Source: an uncultured Phascolarctobacterium sp. (GTDB taxonomy: Bacteria > Bacillota > Negativicutes > Acidaminococcales > Acidaminococcaceae). Taken from it: a DNA stretch of 39,680 nt. Each line of letters begins with the position of its first letter. The stretch's first letter is position 1. The translations under genes were made by a program, and so were the position numbers. The notes beneath the pieces are model-generated. The model did not search any database. It was not told the DNA's origin and saw nothing but the letters and a program-made list of their open reading frames with translations. This document shows positions 1-8,316 of the stretch, piece by piece. The stretch covers positions 1 through 39,680 of the forward strand of contig CAJLLL010000011.1 in assembly GCA_905207485.1 (NCBI GenBank). The letters run 5' to 3'.

Positions 1-169
1 CGTTTTTATTTTTGGCAAGTAATTTTTCGGTGGCCGTAATAAGAAATTCGGCTTCATGGTTATCCAATTCATGCCCAAGAGTAACAATCTTAAACAAACG
101 GGTTTGCCCTCGATTTTCCAAAACATCTTCAAAGCTCTGAACAGTATTTTCAGTTTGCAATTTTGGCAT
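1..169 (-). CDS. Truncated hypothetical protein at window edge
   Basis: The first 56 codons of a minus-strand gene are present; its 3' end lies outside the window. It starts MPKLQTENTVQSFEDVLENR and is preceded by GGAAGG about 10 bases upstream of the ATG. It lies 17 bases downstream of the HipA-like gene stop, so the two are probably co-transcribed. The visible part is acidic and likely helical, with no signal peptide or membrane segment. I do not recognise the family. A partner of the kinase is possible, but HipB antitoxins normally carry an HTH and none is seen in this fragment. Confidence 0.6.
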   Translation of the reverse strand, partial: MPKLQTENTVQSFEDVLENRGQTRLFKIVTLGHELDNHEAEFLITATEKLLAKNKN

Positions 170-186
170 AAAATAAATTCCTTCCA

Positions 187-1590
187 TTATAATTCAAGTG
201 AGTTATTTTTTAAAAGATTTTTAATATCGGGTGATTTTTTCAAATCATTATTAAATTTCATGCGGCGCGCAAAAGAACCCTTTAATGCAGGGCTTTTTTC
301 TATTATCTTATTACACCGTTCTTCGGAAAGCCCGAATTTAAGCATTGCCCTGTATACATCAAAATCTGTTGCTTGTTTGCCGGATATAGCCGCTTCATTA
401 TTTATACGAAAAAAATTATATGCAGCTGTATATTTTAGGCTGTTTTTTAATTCCGAATTAATAAAATTACTTAAAAGGCGTGACCTGTTTTCAACTTTTT
501 CTGTAACTCTTTCTATACGGTTTTTATCAAGGTATGGGCTTGTACTTAATGCAGCATTTACAATTTTGGCGCACTTATCAATAGCCTCATAATTAATATT
601 GTAGCTGCTGATAAGTTTGTACTGTTCCTTGTGGGTTTCTTTAAATGGCATTGCTTTTTGCCAGGTGCCAATTTCTGTGGTCAGGGCTTCACACCAAAGG
701 CTGGTGCCATTATCAAATACAGGTGCAGGGCCAATGAATTTTAAAGTTTCTACATTGCGTATAAAACCAAAATTTCCAAAATGGCGGTCGGTATTTTCGA
801 TAAGAAAATCTACCGTCATAAGAGCATCTAAATGTTCTTTGACATTAGGTATTTCTAACTTTTCTGCACATTTTAGAAAATGCGTATATTCGTTATCGTT
901 ATTGCTTTTTGGTAAGACATTTCTAATCAAACTTGCCGGTACAAATTCAGTTTCCGTTGTTACAAAATTTTTACATAAAGAAAGCGGACGCCCTTCTTCT
1001 TTGATAAGTGTATATTCAATATGGTTTATGCCGAGCACGTCCATAATTTTAGAAGCGGCAACTTCATTGTAAGGTTGTTGCAGCAACGGCGCGGAGCCTG
1101 CTTTTGCAAGGTATCTTTCACCATCAATAATAACCCATTTTTTCTTTAGCCAACCGTTGCTGCTGGCATCCGGTGTCATAGGATTAAGATGCGGCTTTGA
1201 AGAGCCTCTGGAAAAAAAGGCGTCGCCCAAATCGCTTGAAAATTCATTTGTAAAAAAATTTACGTCCTGCCACTCTATGCTGCTTTCTGAAGGTTTAATC
1301 CAATATTGGTCAGAGAGGCTTAATCCCAGGCTGCGGGCTGCAAGTTTAGTAGTAGTTTCAATACCGTATGTTTGTAATACAAATTTTAATCCATCACGGC
1401 TGGCCGGTATGGCACGGCTATGCCACCAGGCGTTTAGACTGCCGACAGTATTATTAATGTTATTATCAGTAATTACACCAACAGGGAAAGCTTCAGCATC
1501 AATTATTTTATTAATGCCAACGATATATCCGCTATCAGAAAGTTCTATATTTGCAAGTGGACGATTTTTGTTAAGCAGTATATAATTCAT
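187..1590 (-). CDS. HipA-like serine/threonine kinase
   Basis: This 467-residue protein carries the HipA C-terminal kinase signature. LAKAG at about residue 161 supplies a candidate nucleotide-binding lysine, with a conserved glutamate near 177. The catalytic loop is NTDRHFGNFGF at about 266-276 (Asp268, Asn273), and a metal-binding aspartate sits in FDNG at about 292. HipA kinases phosphorylate cytosolic targets such as aminoacyl-tRNA synthetases and act as toxins or regulators. The first ~150 residues do not obviously match a classic HipA N-subdomain. No HTH antitoxin precedes it. AAGGGGTGATACAGC-ATG gives a good start. A terminator-like palindrome separates it from the upstream SSB operon. 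Substrate and toxin status are unknown. Confidence 0.75.
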   Translation of the reverse strand: MNYILLNKNRPLANIELSDSGYIVGINKIIDAEAFPVGVITDNNINNTVGSLNAWWHSRAIPASRDGLKFVLQTYGIETTTKLAARSLGLSLSDQYWIKPSESSIEWQDVNFFTNEFSSDLGDAFFSRGSSKPHLNPMTPDASSNGWLKKKWVIIDGERYLAKAGSAPLLQQPYNEVAASKIMDVLGINHIEYTLIKEEGRPLSLCKNFVTTETEFVPASLIRNVLPKSNNDNEYTHFLKCAEKLEIPNVKEHLDALMTVDFLIENTDRHFGNFGFIRNVETLKFIGPAPVFDNGTSLWCEALTTEIGTWQKAMPFKETHKEQYKLISSYNINYEAIDKCAKIVNAALSTSPYLDKNRIERVTEKVENRSRLLSNFINSELKNSLKYTAAYNFFRINNEAAISGKQATDFDVYRAMLKFGLSEERCNKIIEKSPALKGSFARRMKFNNDLKKSPDIKNLLKNNSLEL

Positions 1591-1661
1591 GCTGTATCAC
1601 CCCTTTTTAAATGTTTAAATTATTTTATCAAAAATGAATAGTATAGTAAAGCCATAGTATG

Positions 1662-1692
1662 AAATAAAGACAGGTAAAACCTGTCTTTATTT
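1662..1692. terminator. Perfect 13-bp palindrome, probable terminator
   Basis: AAATAAAGACAGG and CCTGTCTTTATTT are separated by five bases, giving a perfect 13-bp stem readable on either strand. It overlaps the stop of the small membrane protein gene and separates the topoisomerase-SSB operon from the HipA-like gene on the minus strand. Confidence 0.7.
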
Positions 1693-1872
1693 TTGCTTTT
1701 CTACAATAAAGGTAATTGTAAGTATCAACAATCCTAAATATATATAATATTTAGTTATTTTATCAAAGAGTTGATATGATACATAACCTGTTAAGTTTAA
1801 AACGAAGGTAATAATAAAACAAATTGATATTGCGAAAGCAACTATAAGAAAGATTTTTATACTTTTAGTCAT
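1687..1872 (-). CDS. Small two-helix membrane protein
   Basis: This is a 61-residue hydrophobic protein with two predicted membrane helices (about residues 7-29 and 40-57) and a short basic tail, EKQK. Its ATG overlaps the end of the upstream regulator gene by 8 bases, which suggests translational coupling. Plasmid inner-membrane proteins of this size may act in exclusion, stability or as toxins, but nothing here decides between these. Function unknown. Confidence 0.6.
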   Translation of the reverse strand: MTKSIKIFLIVAFAISICFIITFVLNLTGYVSYQLFDKITKYYIYLGLLILTITFIVEKQK

Positions 1873-2260
1873 TATGCTTTTGAGGACTTTTGTTATTTAC
1901 AATTAATGAAATAGTTGGTTGACTGATATTAAACAAATTGCCCAAAAATATCTGGCTCAATCCTTCTTTATGATATAAACGGTATATTTCATTATTACGC
2001 TCCGATTTGTTTTGAAAAGCATTAACTGATATTTCTTTTATTTGTATTGCGTTGCCACAATCATTAATAGTATAAATTTTTTTAAATCCTGAAGTGTCTA
2101 AAAGGCATATTTCGGTCTTGGGTATTGTATTAACAGTACGGCTAAATACATAATAATGTATTAACTTACCCGACCGTAATATAGTATTAATTTTTTCAGG
2201 CAAATAGTCAAAGTTCAAAATATCATTTAAAATTTTTTTGTTATAAGTTAAATTATCCAT
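1865..2260 (-). CDS. Small HTH-containing protein, putative regulator
   Basis: The gene encodes 131 residues. The C-terminal third reads NNEIYRLYHKEGLSQIFLGN followed by LFNISQPTISLIVNN, the pattern of a helix-turn-helix of the resolvase or sigma-region-4 kind (an acidic helix, a turn, then a SQPTIS recognition helix). The N-terminal ~85 residues are a mixed alpha/beta segment I do not recognise. It lies 20 bases after ssb and overlaps the next gene, so it belongs to the topoisomerase-ssb operon. A transcriptional regulator role is inferred only from the HTH. Confidence 0.6.
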   Translation of the reverse strand: MDNLTYNKKILNDILNFDYLPEKINTILRSGKLIHYYVFSRTVNTIPKTEICLLDTSGFKKIYTINDCGNAIQIKEISVNAFQNKSERNNEIYRLYHKEGLSQIFLGNLFNISQPTISLIVNNKSPQKHND

Positions 2261-2279
2261 ATGAACGCCTTTTTAATAA

Positions 2280-2687
2280 TTAAAATGGGATTTCTTCATC
2301 AAATGATTCATCAGAGCTGAAACTATCCATTACAGATGAAGCTTCTTTATTACCAGTACCAGATTGATAATTCTTTGCTTCGATAAATTCAAAACTATTT
2401 GTAATAACCTCAGTAACATAATGTTTTTTATTGTCTTTTCCATCATAACTGCGAATTTGTAAGCGTCCTTCAATAAGTACACGCTGTCCTTTAGATAAAC
2501 TATTACCGGCAATTTCTGCTGATTTACCCCAGATAATAATATTGATAAAATCGGCTTCACGTTGTCCATCCTGATTTGCAAAAGGCCTGTTTACCGCAAG
2601 TGCAAATTGACAAACGGCTCTGCCAGTAGTGGTGTACCGTACTTCTGGATCACGTGTTAAACGCCCCATTAAAATAATTTTGTTCAT
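2280..2687 (-). CDS. ssb: Single-stranded DNA-binding protein
   Basis: This 135-residue OB-fold SSB begins MNKIILMGRLTRDPEVRY, the standard N-terminus. It continues with the conserved segments DFINIIIWGKSAE and KGQRVLIEGRLQIRSY and ends in the acidic tip DEEIPF, which recruits DNA-metabolism partners. Plasmid-borne SSBs coat the transferred single strand in the recipient and support lagging-strand synthesis. An AGGAGGAGTAATT-ATG start overlaps the end of the topoisomerase-like gene (2-base gap), so the two are translated as a pair. The linker (about residues 105-125) is short and Ser/Asn-rich. Confidence 0.95.
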   Translation of the reverse strand: MNKIILMGRLTRDPEVRYTTTGRAVCQFALAVNRPFANQDGQREADFINIIIWGKSAEIAGNSLSKGQRVLIEGRLQIRSYDGKDNKKHYVTEVITNSFEFIEAKNYQSGTGNKEASSVMDSFSSDESFDEEIPF

Positions 2688-2689
2688 AA

Positions 2690-4681
2690 TTACTCCTCCT
2701 TTTTATTAGGCAATTTACTTGCCATATAAGTGCATGCAGGATAGTTACTGCAACACCAAAAAACTTCATTAATTTTACTACGTTTTTTTAAGTAGCCGGT
2801 TTTGCATTCAGGACAAGCCATAATAAATGGTTCTGAATTGACATTAGCAAAAGATGCCTTGCATTCTGGAAAATTTGTGCAACCCCAAAATTTATCTTGT
2901 TTTGATGATTTTAAAACAAGATAACCTTTCGAACATACAGGGCATAATTTATGCTGAATCTGATACCCTGGTTTTAATTGTTGGGTTGCTAGTTTTTTTA
3001 TATAAGGCACTCTTTGTTTAATATATTCATTAGCTGTAATCTCTCCCTTGCGTACTTGCTCCAATGTATATTCACAGTATACGGTATAGTCAGTATTTAA
3101 TAGTTCTTCAGGAAGGTATGGCCATATATCATTTAAAGAATCAGCTAAAGATAGAGTATTATTCTTAAATTTTAAATAGCCATCGTGAATTAAATCGTTT
3201 ATGATTGTAAGCCTATTATAATCAGTACCGATACCGAAATTATAATAATGAAGTTTTCGATTTTCTGCAAATAGATAAGCATTGCATAGTGCAGAATATA
3301 ATGTTGCTAAAGTATAAGCCCTTGGAGCTGCTTTTACTTTTTCTTGAATGGAAAGTGGGCCTTTTGGCAATAATTCTTCTTCCGGTAATACTTCTTTAAA
3401 AATAGTATCATTTCCAATATTATTTAGCTTCCAGCCCTGTTGTATAGTTTGTATTTGTTTATACTCAAATAGCTCTCCGGCACAGCTTATATTAATTGTG
3501 CGTTCTATATATTTATTAGATGTGTAAAATCCCAGCAGAAAGCGACGGCTTAACATTTTTAAAATTATAGCTTGGTCTTGCTTTAATTCAACAAAATCAA
3601 CACGTTGCAGTGTAGGAATAATGCCGCTGATATTTTTATCGCTATCGGCTGCCCATGAAAGTAATGCTTTTTTTGCAAGCCGGAGAATATTATCGTCTCC
3701 GGCTACCATTAAGTTTTCTAAAATATTTTTTAAATATTTTGTTTTTAAAATAGTTGGATTTGAATAAATACTGATATAGCCGTTGTAATATAAATCCCAA
3801 ATTGTTTTTTCGATTCGTTGCAGCGGTATCTTTAGTTTATGTGCTGCATACATCATGAGTTCAGCCATTGTAAATGGCTGTGGTGCAGGGTTTTCAATGG
3901 TTATATCATTAATAGATTCTACTTTAGCTTTTGCATCGGAGACTTTATTTTTGATGTTGCGTACAACTGTTATATCAGTTACCGGTTTATCAGTTATCCA
4001 AAGAGCTGGTATAGGCAGTCCCTTATGTTGCCAAAAATATACGGTTAAAGTATATTCTGTAACTGCATTGTGATTTTTAATTTCAGCATTCCGTTTATAT
4101 ACCATGTTTAAAATAGGCATTTTCAAGCGGCTTATACTTATTGGCTTACCGGCAGATAGGGAAAGGCTGCAACTTGCATTAACACCAAAAAGCCAATCTA
4201 ATCTTTCTTTTGCTAAATAAGCCTCAGCACGAAAAGGTAGTTGCGGTTCAGCATTTAAGGCGTTGAGGGAGTAAACATCATAACCGGTTAAATATATTGT
4301 TCGGAGTGGTTTTGCAATGTTATAGTAATTAATAATATTATTACAGCGGCCGTGAAAATCATCTGAAGGAGAGCCGGCAATAACAATTTCATCAGCTTCC
4401 TTTAAGAGTTCATGGATTTTTGTTAATTCTTCTTTTAGTTCGGGTTTAGATAAAGGCCTATGCAGCCATCTATCCGGAATTATAGGCAGATAGTCACGAT
4501 TAAAAATCTTATACTTTGTATTTATCTCAACCGGCTTGTCTAATCGGAGCAGATGACCGGGACAGGGATAGAAAATATCGTGTTCATTGCTAAAATATGT
4601 TCCGGTTGCTTTATTTTCACCAAAAAAATCTGCAATTTTTTGAGCAGCCGCGCCATTTTCACATAAAAATAAGCGTTTCAT
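2690..4681 (-). CDS. Topoisomerase III-like protein with degraded TOPRIM
   Basis: The 663-residue protein follows the type IA topoisomerase plan. The N-terminal strand LFLCEN keeps the catalytic glutamate (Glu8). A TOPRIM-like region lies at about 98-112, and ERLDWLFGVNAS (159-170) plus SRLKMPILNMVYKRNAEI match the core. Two C4 zinc ribbons sit at about 580-608 and 623-651. The DxDxE motif, normally like ATDPDREGE, here reads AGSPSDDFH, losing both aspartates and the glutamate. DWLxGxNxSR is altered to SC. A tyrosine (about 306, ISIYSNPT) sits where the nucleophile should be, but the YPRT context is gone. Relaxation activity is therefore doubtful; a DNA-binding or structural role is possible. 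Functional plasmid topoisomerase III homologues, such as RP4 TraE, are known. It heads the operon with ssb. Confidence 0.8.
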   Translation of the reverse strand: MKRLFLCENGAAAQKIADFFGENKATGTYFSNEHDIFYPCPGHLLRLDKPVEINTKYKIFNRDYLPIIPDRWLHRPLSKPELKEELTKIHELLKEADEIVIAGSPSDDFHGRCNNIINYYNIAKPLRTIYLTGYDVYSLNALNAEPQLPFRAEAYLAKERLDWLFGVNASCSLSLSAGKPISISRLKMPILNMVYKRNAEIKNHNAVTEYTLTVYFWQHKGLPIPALWITDKPVTDITVVRNIKNKVSDAKAKVESINDITIENPAPQPFTMAELMMYAAHKLKIPLQRIEKTIWDLYYNGYISIYSNPTILKTKYLKNILENLMVAGDDNILRLAKKALLSWAADSDKNISGIIPTLQRVDFVELKQDQAIILKMLSRRFLLGFYTSNKYIERTINISCAGELFEYKQIQTIQQGWKLNNIGNDTIFKEVLPEEELLPKGPLSIQEKVKAAPRAYTLATLYSALCNAYLFAENRKLHYYNFGIGTDYNRLTIINDLIHDGYLKFKNNTLSLADSLNDIWPYLPEELLNTDYTVYCEYTLEQVRKGEITANEYIKQRVPYIKKLATQQLKPGYQIQHKLCPVCSKGYLVLKSSKQDKFWGCTNFPECKASFANVNSEPFIMACPECKTGYLKKRSKINEVFWCCSNYPACTYMASKLPNKKEE

Positions 4682-4707
4682 AAAGAAAATCCTTTCTGAT
4701 CTACAAA

Positions 4708-4783
4708 TTTGCGTTATGAGCGTGTTTATAGTTGTATCCTATTAATTAATTAGGTGCTTTTTTAAAACCCCCTCATAACGCAA
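4708..4783. promoter_or_regulatory. 13-bp inverted repeat upstream of topoisomerase gene
   Basis: TTTGCGTTATGAG (4708-4720) and CTCATAACGCAAA (4772-4784) form a perfect inverted repeat. They are separated by about 50 AT-rich bases containing CCTATTAATTAATTAGG. The repeat spans the expected promoter region of the minus-strand topoisomerase-ssb operon. It could be a two-site operator with DNA looping or part of a transfer origin; no nic-site consensus I know is visible. Confidence 0.5.
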
Positions 4784-4824
4784 AAATTTTCACAAAATTT
4801 TAAAAAACTAATAATGTTAAACTT

Positions 4825-4847
4825 TTTGTCCGTATATTAGGGACAAA
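4825..4847 (-). terminator. Weak hairpin at end of pilus locus
   Basis: TTTGTCC and GGACAAA form a 7-bp stem overlapping the stop codon of the prepilin peptidase gene, followed on the minus strand by an A/T-rich tract. It is a plausible terminator of the pilus-adhesin transcription unit, but the stem is short. Confidence 0.4.
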
Positions 4848-5313
4848 TTTTGGCTATTATTTGAAAAACTGTTGGCTTGCCGGCTATGTAAAATATCGGC
4901 AACCAAAAAATTAAAATTGGTGCTAATGGTACAGATGAATTTTTAAATTTCGGATTTATTATTAAAAATAGAATGCAGAAAAAGCCTGTAAAAATAATAG
5001 ATATAGAAAAGTAATGTATAAAGAACGGCCATTTTAGAAACATTCCAACCACTGCCATTAATAAAACATCACCAAATCCAAAAGCTTCTTCATGATAAAT
5101 TAGCATTGCTGCTGTATAAATAACATAACCTATTAAAAAACCAACCGTTGCACCTAATACCATAGGAATTATTTGCGCTGTTATAAGGTTATAAATTGTA
5201 ATTATTGCTGCTGCAAGAATTAAATCAATGTCATAGATGAATTTTTCTTTAAAATCTATGTAACTAATTTTTAAAAATATTATTGATATAAGAAAATAAT
5301 AAAATTCTGTCAT
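4837..5313 (-). CDS. Prepilin peptidase (A24 aspartyl protease), short form
   Basis: This 158-residue polytopic membrane protein of the type IV prepilin/preflagellin peptidase family keeps both catalytic aspartates: YIDFKEKFIYD near residue 20 and GFGDVLLMAVVGMF near residue 80 (the GxGD motif). The N-terminal methyltransferase domain of PilD is absent, as in TadV/FlaK-type short enzymes. It would cleave the Gly-hydrophobic junction of the pilins encoded just upstream in the same operon. Its start overlaps the upstream gene by 4 bases (ATGA), indicating coupling. Confidence 0.88.
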   Translation of the reverse strand: MTEFYYFLISIIFLKISYIDFKEKFIYDIDLILAAAIITIYNLITAQIIPMVLGATVGFLIGYVIYTAAMLIYHEEAFGFGDVLLMAVVGMFLKWPFFIHYFSISIIFTGFFCILFLIINPKFKNSSVPLAPILIFWLPIFYIAGKPTVFQIIAKICP

Positions 5314-5666
5314 GGTTCTTCCGGCTCTATTATTACTAGAGGCTCACCGGAATGCGCGCTTTCTAAAGTGTTATTAGAAAGCTGAGCGACGAGCCTAAAA
5401 GTATTATCTGATGTTTTACTATAAGTAAAAAACTCCAAATCGACACTATTATCCAAACCCATAATAAGCAAAACATCATCATCTAAATTTGTTGGCAATT
5501 CGCCTGCGTGATTGGTATAATATGCAACCAATGCTCGGTCTAAAATGACTGTCATGCCTTCAATTTGTTTATCGGTTACAGTATTTTTAAAATTATCATT
5601 GTTATAGAACGTAGTTCCGGAAATGATAATTATTAACAGCATAGCAATTAAAAATCGTATAAGCAT
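5310..5666 (-). CDS. Membrane-anchored pilus-locus protein, unknown
   Basis: The 118 residues have one N-terminal hydrophobic helix (about 3-20), then a soluble domain with the run RALVAYYTNHAGELPTNLDD, which resembles the pseudopilin pattern of a helix followed by an ExP-type loop. There is no Gly-Phe-Thr-Leu-x-Glu prepilin site, so it may be a degenerate minor pilin or an assembly factor. It is coupled (4-base overlap) to the prepilin peptidase and follows the adhesin array by 8 bases. Function unknown. Confidence 0.6.
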   Translation of the reverse strand: MLIRFLIAMLLIIIISGTTFYNNDNFKNTVTDKQIEGMTVILDRALVAYYTNHAGELPTNLDDDVLLIMGLDNSVDLEFFTYSKTSDNTFRLVAQLSNNTLESAHSGEPLVIIEPEEP

Positions 5667-5674
5667 AAATCCTC

Positions 5675-6508
5675 CTAGGATGCTTTTATAAAATAACGTA
5701 CTGCTATATTAATTGGCCTGTTTTCAGTTGCGGTGGGAACAACTCTTGAAGCGTCAAAACTTGTTGCATTAACCGGACCACCACCATCACGGTCAAAAGT
5801 ACGTATAACATAACTCATTTGAAAGAGCTTGCCATCAGCATAAGACATGCTGGTTGCCATGTTGCCAGTAATGTTGCGTATTGCATCACCTTGCAGCTCT
5901 CCCAGCGCTCCGGACTGATGCGTAACAGTACCATAATGGCTGCTGGTGCGGCTGCCGTAGCCGCGTAAAAATACACCACGGTAATCCGGCACGGTACTCC
6001 TGCCGAGCACGGCTACAAGTTTAGGGTATGCTGCGCAGCTTTGGCCATTGCATTCAAGCCAGGAGCTATCATCAGGATTTTTAGCTGATGACCATGCTAT
6101 TATAGTTCCCACCGGTATTAAACTTTCAGGCGGCAATTTATACAGCGGAACAGATAAAGAATATAATGGACTATTATTATTGCCAGAATAAATATTTATA
6201 CTGGCAACTTTCTTTTTTACATCATTTTCCAAATCTTCTTCAGGAGAAATATTAATTTCTGATGAAAATGAAGTATTAGGAATATCCTCACGCGCATGCC
6301 CGGTTAAATCATCATAATTAGTGGTTTTTAAAATATCTGCACTTGCTAATGCTAACTGTTCAGCAGCATTATATAAAGCGTTTGTATTAAATGTGTTGGA
6401 AAAATTATTACTTAGCCTGACAGTGCTTATTGCTGTAATGCTAATAATTACAGCGGTAATAAGTAAAAATATTATATGTGCTGTGCCATGCCGTTTACCT
6501 TTAAACAT
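5675..6508 (-). CDS. PilV-like minor pilin with tail-fibre tip (copy 1, type A)
   Basis: This is a 277-residue protein. KRHG followed by TAHIIFLLITAVII is a class III-like prepilin junction and helix, without the usual Glu5. The pilin helix region (to about residue 130) is followed by PVGTIIAWSSAKNPDDSSWL and the PDYRGVFLRGYG motif of phage tail-fibre tips. It ends with a RPINIAVRYFIKA terminus typical of tail-collar proteins. The C-terminal half is almost identical to copy 2, except for a short RTSS insertion and different residues near KLFQMSYVIRTFDR. By analogy with PilV of IncI1 plasmids it should sit at the pilus tip and bind recipient surface structures. There is no poly-C tract near the start. 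Confidence 0.75.
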   Translation of the reverse strand: MFKGKRHGTAHIIFLLITAVIISITAISTVRLSNNFSNTFNTNALYNAAEQLALASADILKTTNYDDLTGHAREDIPNTSFSSEINISPEEDLENDVKKKVASINIYSGNNNSPLYSLSVPLYKLPPESLIPVGTIIAWSSAKNPDDSSWLECNGQSCAAYPKLVAVLGRSTVPDYRGVFLRGYGSRTSSHYGTVTHQSGALGELQGDAIRNITGNMATSMSYADGKLFQMSYVIRTFDRDGGGPVNATSFDASRVVPTATENRPINIAVRYFIKAS

Positions 6509-6522
6509 ATTTAGACCCCCAA

Positions 6523-7347
6523 TTAAGATGCCTTAATTAAATAGCGGACTGCTATGTTTAAAGGACGATTTTCATTTGCCGTAGGCACAACACGGGATGT
6601 ATCAAAACTTGTTGCATTGACCGGGCCCCCACCGTCACGGTTGAAAGTACGGAGAACGGAACCCATTATGAAAAGTTTTCCGTCAGCGTAAGACATGCTT
6701 GTTGCAACGTTACCTGCAATATTACGGATTGCATCACCTTGCAGCTCTCCCAGCGCTCCGGACTGATGTGTTACTGTTCCGTAATGGCTGCCGTAACCTC
6801 GTAAAAATACACCACGGTAATCAGGAACTGTACTTCTGCCAAGTACGGCCACAAGTTTAGGGTATGCTGCGCAGCTTTGTCCATTACATTCAAGCCAGGT
6901 GCCGTCATCGGGATTTTGGGCAGATGCCCAAGGCATAATTGAACCGATTGGAAGTGAACTGCCAGCTCTGGCAGATAATAGTAACTTTTTCAGTGTATAC
7001 CGCGGTAAATTATCATTACCGTAATAAATGCTGATAGTTGCGGTACGCTGCATTATATCATCTTCATAGTTACTTTCTTCAGAAAGTTCAACCGAAGAAT
7101 CATATCCTGTATTATCTATTTCTTTTCGTGTATGACCAGTCAACTCATCATATGCTGCTGCCTCCAGCAAAGTTGCTTCTGCTGCAGCATATTGCTGAGC
7201 TTGTAATGCAATTTTGGTACTGTCCAGGCTCGATAAAGAAGCCTGGGAGATTTTCGCCGTTGATAATGCAATCATTGATAAAATAATTGACATAACGGCA
7301 ACTATTGTAATTAACGCGCTGCCTTGTTTTTTGCTGTGAAATTTCAT
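6523..7347 (-). CDS. PilV-like minor pilin with tail-fibre tip (copy 2, type A)
   Basis: This 274-residue protein has the prepilin junction KKQG-SALITIVAVMSIILSM near residue 8, then the SMIALSTAKISQASL helix shared with copies 3-5. The tail-fibre module contains DGTWLECNGQSC, PDYRGVFLRGYG and the ending NRPLNIAVRYLIKA. The N-terminus belongs with copies 3-5 while the C-terminus belongs with copy 1, so it is a chimera, which points to module exchange within the array. GAAAGGATAAATT-ATG is a good start and there is no homopolymer at its 5' end, so it should be constitutively in frame. Confidence 0.75.
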   Translation of the reverse strand: MKFHSKKQGSALITIVAVMSIILSMIALSTAKISQASLSSLDSTKIALQAQQYAAAEATLLEAAAYDELTGHTRKEIDNTGYDSSVELSEESNYEDDIMQRTATISIYYGNDNLPRYTLKKLLLSARAGSSLPIGSIMPWASAQNPDDGTWLECNGQSCAAYPKLVAVLGRSTVPDYRGVFLRGYGSHYGTVTHQSGALGELQGDAIRNIAGNVATSMSYADGKLFIMGSVLRTFNRDGGGPVNATSFDTSRVVPTANENRPLNIAVRYLIKAS

Positions 7348-7379
7348 AATTTATCCTTTCTTCACAGCAAGGCTAAATA

Positions 7380-8282
7380 TTAATCATCCAATTTCATAAT
7401 ATAATAAAGGGCATAATACGGAGGACGATTTTCGTGAGGCTTTGTTGCATCAACGCCTATGGCAAGGCTTGTTACTAAGTTTTGTCCTCGACCAAAATTT
7501 GTGCCGCTGCCACCATCCCAACCATTATAACCACCACCACCAGAGCCATTCCATTTGCCGGCGCGCATCCATGATGCTAATGGTGCGAGCTGGAAGCTAC
7601 TGGTACTGGTTAAAAAGTAACCAGTGTTATTGCCATTATGATAACCAAAACGGTGATAATGGCTTGCTGTTTGTTCTGCTTCAAGCAAAACCTCTTTTTC
7701 GCCACCTGTATCATTCAGATTATATTCGTTACCAGCACCTACAATAAAGCGGTCACGTAAATCAGGTGTTCCGTTGCTGCCGTCGCATAAAGCAAAGCCT
7801 TCGGGCATATTAGCAAGGGTGCCACGCCAAGGTAAGATGCTTCCGGGCGGTACGCTGGGGCGTAAGTCAACTGATGTTTTGGTTACTTTTAAGCTGTAGC
7901 GCGGTAAAACATCACCATACAAATAAACATTGATGGTACAAACACGCTGGTAAATATCATCTTTACCGGGATATAAAGTTTCGTTGCCTATTATTACTTC
8001 ATCATAAAAATTTGAATTTGGAATCTCCTCAATAGCCTGTGCTGTGAGTTCGTCATAATCTGTGGCTTTAATAAAATCAGCTTTTGCGGCCGCATACTGC
8101 TGCGCCTGTAAAGCAATTTTAGATGAGCCAAGACTGCCTAAAGAAGCCTGGCTTATTTTTGCCGTTGAAAGTGCAATCATAGACATAATGATTGCAGCAA
8201 TAACAACAACAATCAAAAAAGCCGAGCCTTTATGGCGAGGTCTTTTCACATCTATTGGGGGGGTAAAGGTATCTTTGTGCAT
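7380..8282 (-). CDS. PilV-like phase-variable adhesin (copy 3, type B), in frame
   Basis: This is a 300-residue protein. The start is MHKDTFTPPIDVKRP, where ACC-CCC-CCA encodes Thr-Pro-Pro inside a 7-C tract (8257-8263 on the plus strand as G). As sequenced, the tract keeps the ORF open into the prepilin junction KG-SAFLIVVVIAAII. The C-terminal module carries PPGSILPW, CDGSNGTPDLRDRFIVGAG and the ending ENRPPYYALYYIMKLDD, the phage tail collar pattern. A Gly/Trp/Asn-rich variable tip lies at about 215-265. About 199 bp encoding the middle are identical to copy 4. A slip of one C would silence it. Likely role: tip adhesin of the conjugative pilus. Confidence 0.78.
   Translation of the reverse strand: MHKDTFTPPIDVKRPRHKGSAFLIVVVIAAIIMSMIALSTAKISQASLGSLGSSKIALQAQQYAAAKADFIKATDYDELTAQAIEEIPNSNFYDEVIIGNETLYPGKDDIYQRVCTINVYLYGDVLPRYSLKVTKTSVDLRPSVPPGSILPWRGTLANMPEGFALCDGSNGTPDLRDRFIVGAGNEYNLNDTGGEKEVLLEAEQTASHYHRFGYHNGNNTGYFLTSTSSFQLAPLASWMRAGKWNGSGGGGYNGWDGGSGTNFGRGQNLVTSLAIGVDATKPHENRPPYYALYYIMKLDD
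8257..8263 (-). repeat. 7-C homopolymer, copy 3 (frame ON)
   Basis: Seven C on the coding strand start 19 bases downstream of the ATG at 8282. Here they are in frame with the pilin body. They are one of three tracts at the same codon position, after Phe-Thr, in adjacent genes. Confidence 0.9.
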
Positions 8283-8316
8283 AGTACAATCCTTTCCCTC
8301 ACAGCAAGGCTAAATA

